Assembly: GCF_008386395.1 (NCBI RefSeq)
Contig: NZ_CP043761.1
Span: 1,736,001-1,800,000 of the forward strand
From: Paenibacillus sp. 37
GTDB lineage: Bacteria; Bacillota; Bacilli; Paenibacillales; Paenibacillaceae
Direction of reading: 5' to 3'
DNA: 64,000 nucleotides
Of this stretch, positions 51,870 to 60,916 are shown piece by piece. The position numbers were made by a program, and so were the translations under genes. The notes under the pieces are model-generated. The model was not told the origin of the DNA. It ran no database searches and saw only the letters and a list, made by a program, of their open reading frames with translations. Numbering within the stretch: the stretch's first letter is position 1; each line of letters begins with the position of its first letter.

Positions 51870-52085
51870 ATGGAGTTTTTCTGGGCTTTAATCATCTCAA
51901 TGATAAGTATTATTGTGGTTCTTATCTTTGCGGCAATTATACGTTATGCCGTAGATTCATCCAAAACATCCCAAAAGCTGGATCTACTCATCAAAGAAGT
52001 ACACTATCTTAAAACTGAAATCAAAAAACAGCAACACCATAAGCAGCAAGATGATAGCAAGCATATTATCGATGAGAAAGTATAG
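51870..52085 (+). CDS. Small membrane protein with coiled-coil tail
   Basis: 71 residues from ATG 51870; a TTG at 51858 abuts the AAGGAG site. MEFFWALIISMISIIVVLIF is a membrane helix; the tail (SQKLDLLIKEVHYLKTEIKK) is a coiled coil ending in Gln/His. No known family; could be a small adaptor at the membrane. Confidence 0.6.
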   Translation: MEFFWALIISMISIIVVLIFAAIIRYAVDSSKTSQKLDLLIKEVHYLKTEIKKQQHHKQQDDSKHIIDEKV

Positions 52086-52152
52086 GGAAATAATTTTAGA
52101 TCAGAGGCGAGAGATCCAATTAATATGTTCTCGGTAAGGAAAGGAACAGACC

Positions 52153-52701
52153 ATGATGAAGCCAAATGGGAATGTACAAGCTGTTTTTATAGACAGAGAT
52201 GGAACCATCGGTGGTACAGGACATTTTATTCATCCGAGAGATTTCAGATTATACCCCAATGCTCAAGAAGCAATTACGCTTTTGAAACGAGAAGGAATTA
52301 TGGTACTGGCTTTTACGAATCAATATCGAATCTCACGTGGGGAAGCAAGTGTTGAGGATTTTGAAGAGCAATTTCGCGAGTACGGATTCGATCACTCCTA
52401 TATATGTCCACACGAGCAAGAATGCAGTTGCAGAAAGCCTAAACCCGGAATGTTATTACAGGCATCAGAGGAATACGGTTTGGATTTATCCAAATGCATC
52501 GTTATTGGAGATGTAGGAGATACAGACATGCTTGCTGCCCATGCTGTAGGAGCGACCAAGATCATGGTGAGAACAGGCTGGGGGGAATCTTCACTAACCC
52601 AATTCAGAGACAAATGGATGGAGACTGAACCTGATTATATCGCTGCAGATATTTGGGATGCCGTACAATGGATCATTCATGGAAAAGAATTCAGAGAATA
52701 A
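52153..52701 (+). CDS. HAD-IIIA phosphatase (histidinol-/heptose-phosphatase-like)
   Basis: 182 residues, ATG behind AAAGGAACAGACC. HAD motifs in order: FIDRDGT (nucleophile and acid Asp), LAFTNQ, CRKPKPGM and GDVGDTDM. Between them ICPHEQECSC provides the Cys/His loop that binds Zn in the GmhB/HisB-N group. It removes phosphate from a small sugar or histidinol phosphate in the cytoplasm. Partner genes that would name the substrate are absent. Confidence 0.88.
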   Translation: MMKPNGNVQAVFIDRDGTIGGTGHFIHPRDFRLYPNAQEAITLLKREGIMVLAFTNQYRISRGEASVEDFEEQFREYGFDHSYICPHEQECSCRKPKPGMLLQASEEYGLDLSKCIVIGDVGDTDMLAAHAVGATKIMVRTGWGESSLTQFRDKWMETEPDYIAADIWDAVQWIIHGKEFRE

Positions 52702-52721
52702 AAGACAGGAGGTAACTGTGT

Positions 52722-53195
52722 ATGGGCATGTCAGACTATTACAAAAACCTCAGGGGAAAGATCGGCAATGAGCTTATTTTTATGCCGGGTGTCGCTGGGA
52801 TTATCCGAAATGAACAAGGGGAGATCCTGTTCGGTCGTAAACATAACGAATCAACCTGGGGGTTAATTGCTGGAGCCATTGAGCTTGGTGAGACACCGGC
52901 GCAAGCGATTGTTAGAGAGGCACTGGAAGAGACAGGTCTAGTTGTTGAACCCGAGAAGATTATTGGAGTATACGGGGGTGAAGCAAGAAGGTTTACATAC
53001 AGCAATGGTCATCAGGTTGAATATTTGACTATCGTATTTGAATGCAGGATCAAATCCGGGCAACCCACGCCCGATAATGAAGAGATGAAGGATTTGCAGT
53101 TTTTCCCCGAGGGTCAGCTTCCACCCATGGCAAACCAGTATCCGGATTATATTTTTAGTTCCAAGCAAGAAGAACGAGCCCATTTTGAAAGATAA
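52722..53195 (+). CDS. Nudix hydrolase
   Basis: 157 residues, ATG 9 bases after AGGAGG and 20 bases after the HAD gene. Nudix box GAIELGETPAQAIVREALEE then TGL is complete. The N-terminal part (GNELIFMPGVAGIIRNEQGE) is that of ADP-ribose/NTP pyrophosphatase-like Nudix proteins common in Bacillales. Substrate unknown. May be co-transcribed with the HAD phosphatase. Confidence 0.92.
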   Translation: MGMSDYYKNLRGKIGNELIFMPGVAGIIRNEQGEILFGRKHNESTWGLIAGAIELGETPAQAIVREALEETGLVVEPEKIIGVYGGEARRFTYSNGHQVEYLTIVFECRIKSGQPTPDNEEMKDLQFFPEGQLPPMANQYPDYIFSSKQEERAHFER

Positions 53196-53272
53196 CCCAC
53201 TGTGCAATTGGAAGCTAACCTCACCGCATGTTTACCAAATGAATCAAGATCCTAGTTATATGAGGAAACTAT

Positions 53273-53380
53273 ATGTTAATCAATCCAACGATAAATGAGA
53301 TCAGTAACTTATTCAAGATGCATCATATCAACGAAGAAATATCTGAAATTATCGCAAATGCCTTAGTTCAGACTATATAA
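53273..53380 (+). CDS. Very small protein or gene fragment
   Basis: 35 codons: MLINPTINEISNLFKMHHIN then EEISEIIANALVQTI. ATG is 7 bases after GAGG. Helical. It precedes the MepB gene by 20 bases. It could be a real small protein or the N-terminal remains of one; low certainty. Confidence 0.3.
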   Translation: MLINPTINEISNLFKMHHINEEISEIIANALVQTI

Positions 53381-53400
53381 GACAGGAGAGATATCACAAG

Positions 53401-53967
53401 TTGGATAACAAAAGTAGTTTGAATTGTCCGAATGCTTGGACTACTCCTGATATACTTCATGGCGACTTAGTTGCCAGTAAGGAACTGATCTATGACAAGT
53501 GTGGCTTTATCTGCTCACAACCACATGAAGAAGCACAAAATGCTGAATACGGGGCGTATGTATTCACCTTAAATTCTCTCTCCATTCGATTTCGCGTCGC
53601 CAAAACCACCCCAACTAAGATTGGACAATTTGTTACCCTGTGGGAGCGGAGTGAGGATGGATCGACACAGCCATATGATGTATCAGATCCAGCAGATATG
53701 TATGTCATTAGTACGCGCACAGGTAGCAACTTTGGTCAATTTGTATTTCCGAAGCATGTATTGTTACAGCGAGATATCGTATCAGATCAAGGCAAAGGTG
53801 GCAAGCGCGCCATACGTGTATATCCGCCTTGGGACAAACCAACAAGTAACCAGGCTCAGAAAACCCAGCAGTGGCAGCTTGAATACTTCCTGGAAGTACC
53901 TTTTACTGAACCATTGAACTGTGATCAAGCCCGGGTACTTATGATAAACCATTATAATCACCTATGA
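53401..53967 (+). CDS. MepB family protein
   Basis: 188 residues from TTG 53401 behind CAGGAGAG. The sequence AQNAEYGAYVFTLNSLSIRF-RVAKTTPTKIGQFVTLW and NFGQFVFPKHVLLQRDIVS, then GGKRAIRVYPPWD and the final HYNHL are conserved in the MepB family, named for the S. aureus mepRAB locus. Members are soluble proteins of unknown biochemical role, sometimes next to MATE exporters; no exporter is nearby here. Confidence 0.9.
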   Translation: MDNKSSLNCPNAWTTPDILHGDLVASKELIYDKCGFICSQPHEEAQNAEYGAYVFTLNSLSIRFRVAKTTPTKIGQFVTLWERSEDGSTQPYDVSDPADMYVISTRTGSNFGQFVFPKHVLLQRDIVSDQGKGGKRAIRVYPPWDKPTSNQAQKTQQWQLEYFLEVPFTEPLNCDQARVLMINHYNHL

Positions 53968-53982
53968 TTTAGGAGTGTGCTC

Positions 53983-54366
53983 ATGATCGTATTAACGTCA
54001 GCAATAGCATTTACCTTCCTGATCCTAATCGTGATTCTCTTTCAAGTTGCTTTAGCGGTAGGTGTACCGTGGGGCGAGTATGCTATGGGTGGGAAGTTTC
54101 CCGGGAAATACCCTATCTCCATGCGTTTTACCTGCATAGTTCAGATTGTGATTTTGGCATTCATGGGTATCATTGTTCTGAGTAAAGCAGGATTGTTTTG
54201 GCCTCAGTGGTCTGTTTTTGCAGAGACAGCAATCTGGTTTATCGTCGCGTATTTAGTACTTGGGACGATTTTGAATCTGATTACGAGAAGTGTATGGGAA
54301 CGAAGAATCTGGGCGCCTGTAACGTTGTTGATGCTGATAACGAGTATAATCATTGCCATTACATAA
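53983..54366 (+). CDS. Four-helix membrane protein
   Basis: 127 residues from ATG 53983, 7 bases after AGGAG; a GTG 6 bases earlier is too close to the site. Four hydrophobic helices and a conserved-looking loop (PWGEYAMGGKFPGKYP) between the first two. This loop and size fit a group of small Bacillus membrane proteins of unknown function. An A/T-flanked hairpin (GAGAAAAA with TTTTTCTC, 54425-54474) follows and may be a terminator. Confidence 0.72.
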   Translation: MIVLTSAIAFTFLILIVILFQVALAVGVPWGEYAMGGKFPGKYPISMRFTCIVQIVILAFMGIIVLSKAGLFWPQWSVFAETAIWFIVAYLVLGTILNLITRSVWERRIWAPVTLLMLITSIIIAIT

Positions 54367-54513
54367 AATAGCGTTGAATCTATTACAGATTGAAAGAGGT
54401 GATTCCATTGGTAAATCCATAAACGGAGAAAAATCCATGTATTAGCTTGAATAAGCATGCGGTTTTTCTCTGCCTATGATATGAAAATAATCATATAGAG
54501 GAGAGGAATTGAC

Positions 54514-55368
54514 ATGTTAAATCAATTAAGCGATTCCATTTATTATATGTCCAATGATAATGATAGAGAAAGACCGGTATTAGGCTTGGTGTGTGGGGAA
54601 AAATATAGCCTGGTGATCGATGGTGGAAATTCAGTTCAACATGCCAGAGATTTTATCGAGGGAATTCGATCCCTGGATGTGCCTCCCGTTAAGTATGTGG
54701 TTATTACGCATGCACATTGGGATCATTTTCTGGGAATGAATGAATTCGGTGCGACAATCATCGTTAATCGTTTAACCAATAAGCGCTTGAACGACTGGAG
54801 ATCTTATTCCTTCGATGATCAGTCACTTCGTGAGTATGTTGATGCTGATGTAATCAGTACGCATTGCATGGAAATTATACAGGCGGAAATCCCGATGAGA
54901 GAATCATTTCTGCTAGATAAGCCTGATATTGTCTTTAAAGATTCCCTCCAGATTGATCTGGGGAACAAGCTCTGTATGCTGGAGACGATTCAGAGTACGC
55001 ATACCGATGATTCAACAATTGTATATATTCCTGATGAGAAGACTATTTTTCTGGGAGATAGTCCGTATGGAACAACAACGAATAAAATGTTTCATTTTAA
55101 GCAATCCTTGCTCAGCCACATGATACAAGATATCCAAAAGTATGATGCGGAGCATTTCTTGTTGGGTCATGAATCCATATGTGATCAGGAAGAGATGGAT
55201 GTGTTCTGGAAAGAGCTTACTGTGAGTAGTAGAGCGGTGACATCCACATTGTTAGATCAGGCGATAGCATCTTTTGAAAAGGAACAGTTACGGGAGCCTA
55301 ATGGGAATGAACTCTTCTTCTTGAAAGCATTTGTTAATGATCAATTGTTACAGGCACAGAAGAAATAG
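54514..55368 (+). CDS. MBL-fold metallo-hydrolase
   Basis: 284 residues, ATG after AGGAGAGG. The metal motif THAHWDHFLGMNEF (HxHxDH) is at about residue 69, STHTDDSTIVY and FLGDSPYG give the next ligands (H, D), and LLGHESIC the last. A cytoplasmic zinc hydrolase of the metallo-beta-lactamase superfamily without close link to the antibiotic-cleaving enzymes. Substrate unknown. Confidence 0.88.
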   Translation: MLNQLSDSIYYMSNDNDRERPVLGLVCGEKYSLVIDGGNSVQHARDFIEGIRSLDVPPVKYVVITHAHWDHFLGMNEFGATIIVNRLTNKRLNDWRSYSFDDQSLREYVDADVISTHCMEIIQAEIPMRESFLLDKPDIVFKDSLQIDLGNKLCMLETIQSTHTDDSTIVYIPDEKTIFLGDSPYGTTTNKMFHFKQSLLSHMIQDIQKYDAEHFLLGHESICDQEEMDVFWKELTVSSRAVTSTLLDQAIASFEKEQLREPNGNELFFLKAFVNDQLLQAQKK

Positions 55369-55515
55369 ATGGACAGTTCGAATGTAATTATATATTTTGA
55401 CTTTTAGATTGGTTATGTGTTTTATAAGATCAAAGTTCCTAAAGAGAATTTAAGTTTGAATCGAAGAGCCCTAGCATATGTGCTAGGGTTATATTATCAG
55501 AAAGGAGAGGTAGTA

Positions 55516-55899
55516 TTGCGAAGCTCCAGATTTACACCGTATTTAAGTTTTATAGGTTTTGGATTAGTCATTCTCACCTTGAGTGTGAATGTAAGCTTCA
55601 AACTAGGAATGGAGAAAGGTTTGGATGAAGGTTCCCTTATGCTGTTGTCAGTTGCTAATGCAGTGTTACTGATATATACGTTGGTATGGGGTGTATTTGG
55701 TGTAATCGAGTTTATGCTGTTATGGAAAGAAAAACAAAAGATAAAGTCCAAGCTGGAACGCGGAAAAATGAACAAAGAGGAATTCTTAGATCAGACTAAG
55801 AGAGTGAAGACCAGTCTGGGAATCAACATCAGTTATATTGTCATCCTGTTGTTTCAGCTTGGATACGTCATAACAAACTGGGACGAGGTTAATGTTTAG
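55516..55899 (+). CDS. Three-helix membrane protein
   Basis: 127 residues from TTG 55516, chosen because AAGGAG ends 8 bases before it; a GTG at 55417 has no site. Helices at FTPYLSFIGFGLVILTLSVN, VANAVLLIYTLVWGVFGVIE and GINISYIVILLFQLGYVI, with a basic loop (KEKQKIKSKLERGK). Upstream, CCCTAGCA/TGCTAGGG (55469-55488) makes a perfect 8-bp hairpin in the leader. Function unknown. Confidence 0.6.
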   Translation: MRSSRFTPYLSFIGFGLVILTLSVNVSFKLGMEKGLDEGSLMLLSVANAVLLIYTLVWGVFGVIEFMLLWKEKQKIKSKLERGKMNKEEFLDQTKRVKTSLGINISYIVILLFQLGYVITNWDEVNV

Positions 55900-55962
55900 T
55901 CTTCTGACCGACCTTTCCTGATTTTGAATAAAAACATACATATCCTTTAGGAGGAATATTCA

Positions 55963-56259
55963 TTGAAAGCATTATCAATCTTCAGTCTTATTTGGTTCGT
56001 ACTCAATTTTTTATTAATAACAGTTTTTTTAGATGGTTCGCAAGAAAGTGCGGAGGCAGCGGCAGGTTTGGGACTTCTGGGTGTACTGTATGGTCTGCTT
56101 TTCTCCATTCTAGCCCTAGTCATATCTAGCAAGCGAAAAAAGACCCCTGTGAATGTTCATGAACAACTGCTACAGTTGGGTGAATTAAAAGAGAAAAATA
56201 TCATCTCGGAATATGAATTCGATCAAAAGAAAGAAAAGCTACTCGCCAGATACAGGTAA
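55963..56259 (+). CDS. Membrane protein with SHOCT domain
   Basis: 98 residues from TTG 55963, 7 bases after AGGAGG. Two helices, then the C-terminal SHOCT helix pair (QLLQLGELKEKNIISEYEFD then QKKEKLLAR), a short domain found at the end of many small membrane proteins and thought to aid oligomerisation. Role unknown. Confidence 0.8.
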   Translation: MKALSIFSLIWFVLNFLLITVFLDGSQESAEAAAGLGLLGVLYGLLFSILALVISSKRKKTPVNVHEQLLQLGELKEKNIISEYEFDQKKEKLLARYR

Positions 56260-56332
56260 TCCAGAGTCTGCTACGATAAGGTAAAGGCTATTCCATTTTC
56301 TACTCATACCAAAAAGCTGAACTTAGGAAAGT

Positions 56333-56375
56333 AAAAACAGGGCGTTCCCATTCCGGGGAATCTGCCCTGTTTTTA
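56333..56375. terminator. Bidirectional terminator
   Basis: AAAAACAGGGC (56333-56343) pairs with GCCCTGTTTTT (56364-56374), with an inner TTCCC/GGGAA-type stem. It stands between the convergent SHOCT and CDF genes. Confidence 0.92.
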
Positions 56376-56405
56376 TTTAGAAGCATTTATATATTTTTAC
56401 CCATC

Positions 56406-57377
56406 TCAATGGTGATGATGCGCATGGGCGTCAGGTGCGTCGCCTTTGACCGTACATAGTACCGAGGTGTCATGCAGATGTTTCTCAGACTCAACTTGGA
56501 GCGTTACATGTTTGATTTCTTTATGCTCCAGCATATGTTCAATCTTCTGAACCAGGATCTCGGATGCATAAACATCCATCGTTCCATCTACGACGATATG
56601 AGCAGTAAGTGCGTTCAGGTTACTGGTAATGGACCAGACATGCACATCGTGTACGCCTTTGACGCCATCCACTTGTTTGATGGTCTGCACCAGCTCATTC
56701 ACATCCACATTGGCCGGTGTACCTTCCATTAAGATATGCAGAGATGATTTGGTGACATAGAACCCACTACGCAATACGAGTGTCGCGACAATTACACTTG
56801 CCAGTGGATCGGCCCAACCCCAGCCAAAGAACATCATGAGCAATGCTGCCGCAATGGCACCAACCGATCCGAGCATATCACTAATGACGTGGAGATAAGC
56901 ACCGCGCATATTCAGATTATTCTCCGTATCGCTACCACGCATCATGATCCAGGCCACCAGAATATTGACGAGCAATCCAATGACGCTGATGATTAACATA
57001 CCTACGGTTGCGACTTCTGGCGGGTTAATGAATCGACCAATGGCTTCGTAGAAAATGTAGAGTGCAATGGCGATTAATGTAATTCCGTTTAACGTGGCAG
57101 CTAGAATCTCGAATCGTCTGTAGCCGTACGTTTTGCCAGTATTCACGGCTTTTTCACCAAACGTGAACGCCAGCAAAGCGATCCCGAGTGCAATGGAATC
57201 GGACAACATATGACCTGCATCCGAAATAAGTGCGAGACTGTTGGTAATGAATCCGCCAAAGGCTTCAACGATCATATAGACGGTAATAATAATGAAGGAA
57301 AACAACAGGACTTTCTTGTTATTGGTGGTGTGAGCGTGGTTGTGCCCATGGTTATGACTGTGTTGATGTCCAGACAT
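56406..57377 (-). CDS. Cation diffusion facilitator, CzcD type
   Basis: 323 residues. A His-rich start (MSGHQHSHNHGHNHAH) and end (HAHHHH) for metal buffering, six helices, and the two transport-site motifs: ALISDAGHMLSDS in helix 2 and HVISDMLGSVGAIA in helix 5. The C-terminal cytoplasmic domain (DVNELVQTIKQVDGVKGVHD) follows. It exports Zn(II), perhaps Co(II) or Cd(II), in exchange for protons. A palindrome 100 bases upstream is a candidate metal-responsive operator. Confidence 0.95.
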   Translation of the reverse strand: MSGHQHSHNHGHNHAHTTNNKKVLLFSFIIITVYMIVEAFGGFITNSLALISDAGHMLSDSIALGIALLAFTFGEKAVNTGKTYGYRRFEILAATLNGITLIAIALYIFYEAIGRFINPPEVATVGMLIISVIGLLVNILVAWIMMRGSDTENNLNMRGAYLHVISDMLGSVGAIAAALLMMFFGWGWADPLASVIVATLVLRSGFYVTKSSLHILMEGTPANVDVNELVQTIKQVDGVKGVHDVHVWSITSNLNALTAHIVVDGTMDVYASEILVQKIEHMLEHKEIKHVTLQVESEKHLHDTSVLCTVKGDAPDAHAHHHH

Positions 57378-57476
57378 ATTAAATCCTCTCCTTTGGAGCG
57401 AGGCTCCGTTATGTAATATGAATTCTAGTGTGACTATAAATGATCCTTAACAAGGATTAACCACCTACAAATGAAT

Positions 57477-57496
57477 ATATGAGCGGTTGTTCATAT
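57477..57496. promoter_or_regulatory. Candidate ArsR/CzrA-type operator
   Basis: ATATGAGC-GGTT-GTTCATAT is an 8-4-8 palindrome with one mismatch. ArsR/SmtB metal sensors such as CzrA bind AT-rich sites containing TGAACA/TGTTCA half-sites, which this resembles. It sits about 100 bases before the CDF exporter gene on the minus strand. No sensor gene is adjacent. GTTCATAT also resembles a single HssR half-site. Confidence 0.4.
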
Positions 57497-57667
57497 GTTA
57501 TGGTTTTATTATAGTTGCGCCTCATAGTAGTGTCAACCAGATTTAAGGAAATGTAAACATATCAAGGTATCTCCGTGCACGTGCTGGCGAATGAGATTGC
57601 TTTTGTGCTACCATCTGTGCAGGATCATAGTGAGATGTTCTCGCTACATAGAAGGGCGGACAACGAT

Positions 57668-58345
57668 ATGAAACATCTGCTGCTGGCAGACGATGATGCG
57701 AATATTAGAGCACTCTTGCGGCATGTCATGACCAAGGAAGGCTATCGGGTACATGAAGCGCAGGATGGTGTAGAAGCGGTGAAACTGATGCAAGAAACGC
57801 CAATCGATCTGGCGATCCTCGATGTCATGATGCCAGGCATGGACGGACTGGAGTTATGTGATTTCATTCGGCAGCATTACGACATTCCGATTATGTTGCT
57901 GACGGCACGAGATCAGCTATCTGATAAGAGAGAAGGTTATTTGAAAGGAACGGATGAGTATGTGACCAAGCCGTTTGAACCCGAAGAACTGGTTTACCGG
58001 GTAAAGGCGTTATTTCGTCGGTACCATCGCACATCCAGCGATATCATCCGCATGAATCGAATCGTCATTGACCGTAACAATGTGGAGGTCACGGACGGGC
58101 AATCCATTCTCTTTTTACCAATGAAGGAATTTGAATTACTCTCACAGCTTGCCCAGTTTCCGGGACGGTTGTTCTCTCGGGATGAACTCATTCGACTTGT
58201 CTGGGGAGCAGATTACGAAGGAGATGACCGTACTGTTGATGTACATATTAAGCGACTCCGTGATCGGTTTGCTGATTATGCGGACGATTTCGTGATCCAA
58301 ACGGTGCGGGGCATTGGTTACAAGATGGAGGTGAAAGCACCGTGA
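57668..58345 (+). CDS. hssR: Heme-response regulator HssR-like (OmpR family)
   Basis: 225 residues from ATG 57668; earlier in-frame codons lack a site. Receiver: LLLADDDANIRALL, LAILDVMMPGMDGLELC with the phospho-Asp, MLLTARDQLSDK, YVTKPFEPEEL. Winged helix: PMKEFELLSQLAQFPGRLFS, YEGDDRTVDVHIKRLRDRF. Sequence and gene order match HssR, which activates the heme exporter genes. The kinase gene overlaps its stop by four bases. A target direct repeat lies before the exporter genes. Confidence 0.85.
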   Translation: MKHLLLADDDANIRALLRHVMTKEGYRVHEAQDGVEAVKLMQETPIDLAILDVMMPGMDGLELCDFIRQHYDIPIMLLTARDQLSDKREGYLKGTDEYVTKPFEPEELVYRVKALFRRYHRTSSDIIRMNRIVIDRNNVEVTDGQSILFLPMKEFELLSQLAQFPGRLFSRDELIRLVWGADYEGDDRTVDVHIKRLRDRFADYADDFVIQTVRGIGYKMEVKAP

Positions 58346-59718
58346 GGACCTTGTACGTCCGGGTATTCCTTATTACGGTTGCGGTAATTGTGGTCAGCGG
58401 CATGCTGGGTTTCCTTTTGTCGAATATCTACTATCATGCGAAGCTCAAGGAATTCAATGATGAGAAGCTGGTAGGCATTGCAACGCAAATGAAGCAATTT
58501 GTAGAGCAGCAACCCGGGACCATGGAGCAGTATTTGAACAATGCCGCCGCACTCGGGTACGAAATCTATGTAACGGATGGAAAAGGCAACGACCAATTCT
58601 ACGGCCGCGAATTCCGTGAGAAGGACCTGGACAAGCGAGCTGTAGATCTGGTACTTAATGGTGAGGTGTACCATGGCGTCGCCCAGTTTCCAAGTAAACC
58701 GTTCATTACCGGTTTCTTCGATAATCAATTAAGCAATACCGTGGGTGTTTATCTACAGCTAGGCAATGCGAATTACGCTCTCTTTATGCGTCCGGATGTA
58801 ATTCTGCAGTTCGGTGAGCTGCGAATCTTTTTTGCACTGATTGGCGCATTTACCATAGGCATCAGTATCCTGATCTTTCTGATCAGTACCCGATATCTGG
58901 TCAATCCGATTGAACGTCTGTCCGAGGCGACCAAACGCATCGCACAAGGAAAATATAATCTGAAATTGCCTACTGCAAGACGGGATGAGATTGGACAATT
59001 AGCCCAGCATTTCATGACCATGAGCCGTGAATTGGAGAGGGTCGATCAGGCACGGCAACAGTTTGTATCGAACGTATCCCATGAGATTCAATCCCCGCTG
59101 ACCTCCATTCAGGGGTTTGCCCAATTGGTGGCAGATCGGGATCTGCCTGAACAGGAACGGGAGCACTATGCATCGATCATTGAGGAGGAGAGCCGTCATC
59201 TCTCCTTGCTGAGCAAGCAGTTGCTTCTCCTGTCCTCTCTAGAACAAGGCAACGAAGATCTAACTAAAGTGAAGTTTTCTCTGCGGGATCAATTCCGGCA
59301 AGCGGTTCAGGTGCTGCAATGGCAACTGGAAGAAAAAGAACTGCTGCTTCGGATTTCGGTGCCGGAATCCATCCAGCTGATTGGCAATGAAGTGCTGCTC
59401 ATGCAAGTCTGGATGAATCTGCTGGGTAATGCAGTGAATCACCTTCCACAAGGAAGAAGCATAGAGATCCATGCCGAGCAGATAGATGACCAGTGTGTAA
59501 TCCAGATTCGGGATACAGGGAACGGGATTGCTGCGGAGCATCTGCCTTTCCTGTTCGATCGATTCTATCGGGTGGACCGTGCAAGGGAACGATCTTCCGG
59601 CCGAACCGGGCTTGGACTTGCCATTGTGCAGAAAATTATCCGAATTCATGACGGTACAATTGAGGTTTCCAGTTCGTCAGCAGGTACGGTCTTTACCGTG
59701 ACACTTCCGCAGATGTAA
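58342..59718 (+). CDS. hssS: Heme-sensing histidine kinase HssS-like
   Basis: 458 residues from GTG 58342 (GTGA overlap). Two membrane helices flank an outside sensor of about 130 residues; PFITGFFDNQLSNTVGVYLQ and ALFMRPDVI correspond to the VTGFFDN and VFMRPD segments of S. aureus HssS. HAMP (NPIERLSEATKRIAQGKYNL) is followed by the His box SNVSHEIQSPLTSIQG and the ATPase N, G1 and G2 boxes (GNAVNHL, RDTGNGIAAEH, RTGLGLAIVQK). It should phosphorylate HssR when heme builds up in the membrane. Confidence 0.88.
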   Translation: MRTLYVRVFLITVAVIVVSGMLGFLLSNIYYHAKLKEFNDEKLVGIATQMKQFVEQQPGTMEQYLNNAAALGYEIYVTDGKGNDQFYGREFREKDLDKRAVDLVLNGEVYHGVAQFPSKPFITGFFDNQLSNTVGVYLQLGNANYALFMRPDVILQFGELRIFFALIGAFTIGISILIFLISTRYLVNPIERLSEATKRIAQGKYNLKLPTARRDEIGQLAQHFMTMSRELERVDQARQQFVSNVSHEIQSPLTSIQGFAQLVADRDLPEQEREHYASIIEEESRHLSLLSKQLLLLSSLEQGNEDLTKVKFSLRDQFRQAVQVLQWQLEEKELLLRISVPESIQLIGNEVLLMQVWMNLLGNAVNHLPQGRSIEIHAEQIDDQCVIQIRDTGNGIAAEHLPFLFDRFYRVDRARERSSGRTGLGLAIVQKIIRIHDGTIEVSSSSAGTVFTVTLPQM

Positions 59719-59725
59719 TCTGTTA

Positions 59726-59757
59726 TTCATTTTCCGTTCATTTTCGCCTCCTATACT
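59726..59757 (+). promoter_or_regulatory. HssR direct-repeat operator and promoter of hrtBA
   Basis: TTCATTTTC (59726-59734), two bases, TTCATTTTC (59737-59745), then a -10-like TATACT (59752-59757). S. aureus HssR binds a direct repeat of GTTCATATT with a two-base gap in front of hrtAB. Here the repeat has the same spacing and the same TTCAT core, and lies where an activator would contact polymerase at the -35 region. Confidence 0.7.
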
Positions 59758-59785
59758 TGGGTTATCAAGAGGGAGGTCACAGAAC

Positions 59786-60916
59786 ATGTACTTGGCTATT
59801 CGGGAAATGAGGTATGCCAAAGGGCGGTATGCCTTAATTGCTACAATCATGGTGCTGGTTTCATTTCTGGTACTGTTTGTTACAGGTCTTGCACAGGGGC
59901 TGGCGTATGATAACGCAGCTTCGGTCAAAAATATGGCAGCAACCCACTTTGTGCTGGAACAGGATTCGAATCATCGGTTTACCCGGTCACAAGTGGATCA
60001 GGATCAGCTTAATCAAGCTCGCTCCGTAGTGGGGCAAGAGAACGCTGAGCCGCTCGGTGTGAAAATGACAACCGTCAGTCCAATGGGCGACACGAAAAAG
60101 ATCGATGTCACGTTGTTCATGGTGAATCCGGAAGGCTGGCTTGCTCCAGCGGTTACCGAAGGAACTCCGATTACGGATCAGACCAACGGGCAGGTTGTGG
60201 TGGATCATAAGTTAGCTGAATCCGGTGTGACGATTGGCACCGTTCTGGTCGATCAAGCGTCGGGAATGGAGTGGACCGTTGGCGGATTTGTACAAAATGA
60301 GTCTTTCAGTCACTCGCCGGTCGTGTTCCTGAATGAAGAAGAATGGCTTACGCTTCAAGGAGGTTCACGAACTACACAAGGTTCGGCCGACATCAATGCC
60401 AATTCGCCGATATACAATGCCATTGCGGTAAAGGACGCGGGTGAGCAGGTAGACGGACTGAGTGCTGCAATGCCTGATACGGAAGTCATCACGAAGTCGG
60501 ATGCCGTATCAGCCATTCCTGGATATAAGGAAGAGCAGGGATCGTTGCTCATGATGATCGCTTTTCTATATGTCATCTCGGCGTTTGTGCTTGCGGTATT
60601 CTTCTATGTCATCACGATTCAGAAAACAAGTCAGTTCGGCATATTAAAAGCGATCGGAACGCGGAATGGATATCTGGCGGGTAGTGTTTCGTTACAAGTG
60701 TTCATTCTATCGGTTGGCAGTTTGGTCATTAGCGTACTGTTGGTTCGACTGTTTGAGTCCATCTTGCCAGCATCAATGCCATTTCAATTAGGCTTATCCA
60801 CGCTTGCCTTAACCTGCATATTGTTCATCCTAATGTCTATGGCGGGTTCATTATTTTCAGTGTGGAAGGTTACCAAAATTGATGCACTTGATGCGATTGG
60901 GAGGACTGCAGCATGA
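59786..60916 (+). CDS. hrtB: Heme exporter permease HrtB-like
   Basis: 376 residues, ATG after GAGGGAGGTCAC. First helix near the N-terminus (ALIATIMVLVSFLVLFVTGL), an outside domain of about 200 residues, then three helices (MMIAFLYVISAFVLAVFFYV onward) with the FtsX-type fold (FGILKAIGTRNGYL). Start MYLAIREMRYAKGRY and FVTGLAQGLAYDNA match HrtB (FISGLAQGLA). With HrtA it expels heme from the membrane. Overlaps the ATPase gene by four bases. Confidence 0.87.
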   Translation: MYLAIREMRYAKGRYALIATIMVLVSFLVLFVTGLAQGLAYDNAASVKNMAATHFVLEQDSNHRFTRSQVDQDQLNQARSVVGQENAEPLGVKMTTVSPMGDTKKIDVTLFMVNPEGWLAPAVTEGTPITDQTNGQVVVDHKLAESGVTIGTVLVDQASGMEWTVGGFVQNESFSHSPVVFLNEEEWLTLQGGSRTTQGSADINANSPIYNAIAVKDAGEQVDGLSAAMPDTEVITKSDAVSAIPGYKEEQGSLLMMIAFLYVISAFVLAVFFYVITIQKTSQFGILKAIGTRNGYLAGSVSLQVFILSVGSLVISVLLVRLFESILPASMPFQLGLSTLALTCILFILMSMAGSLFSVWKVTKIDALDAIGRTAA

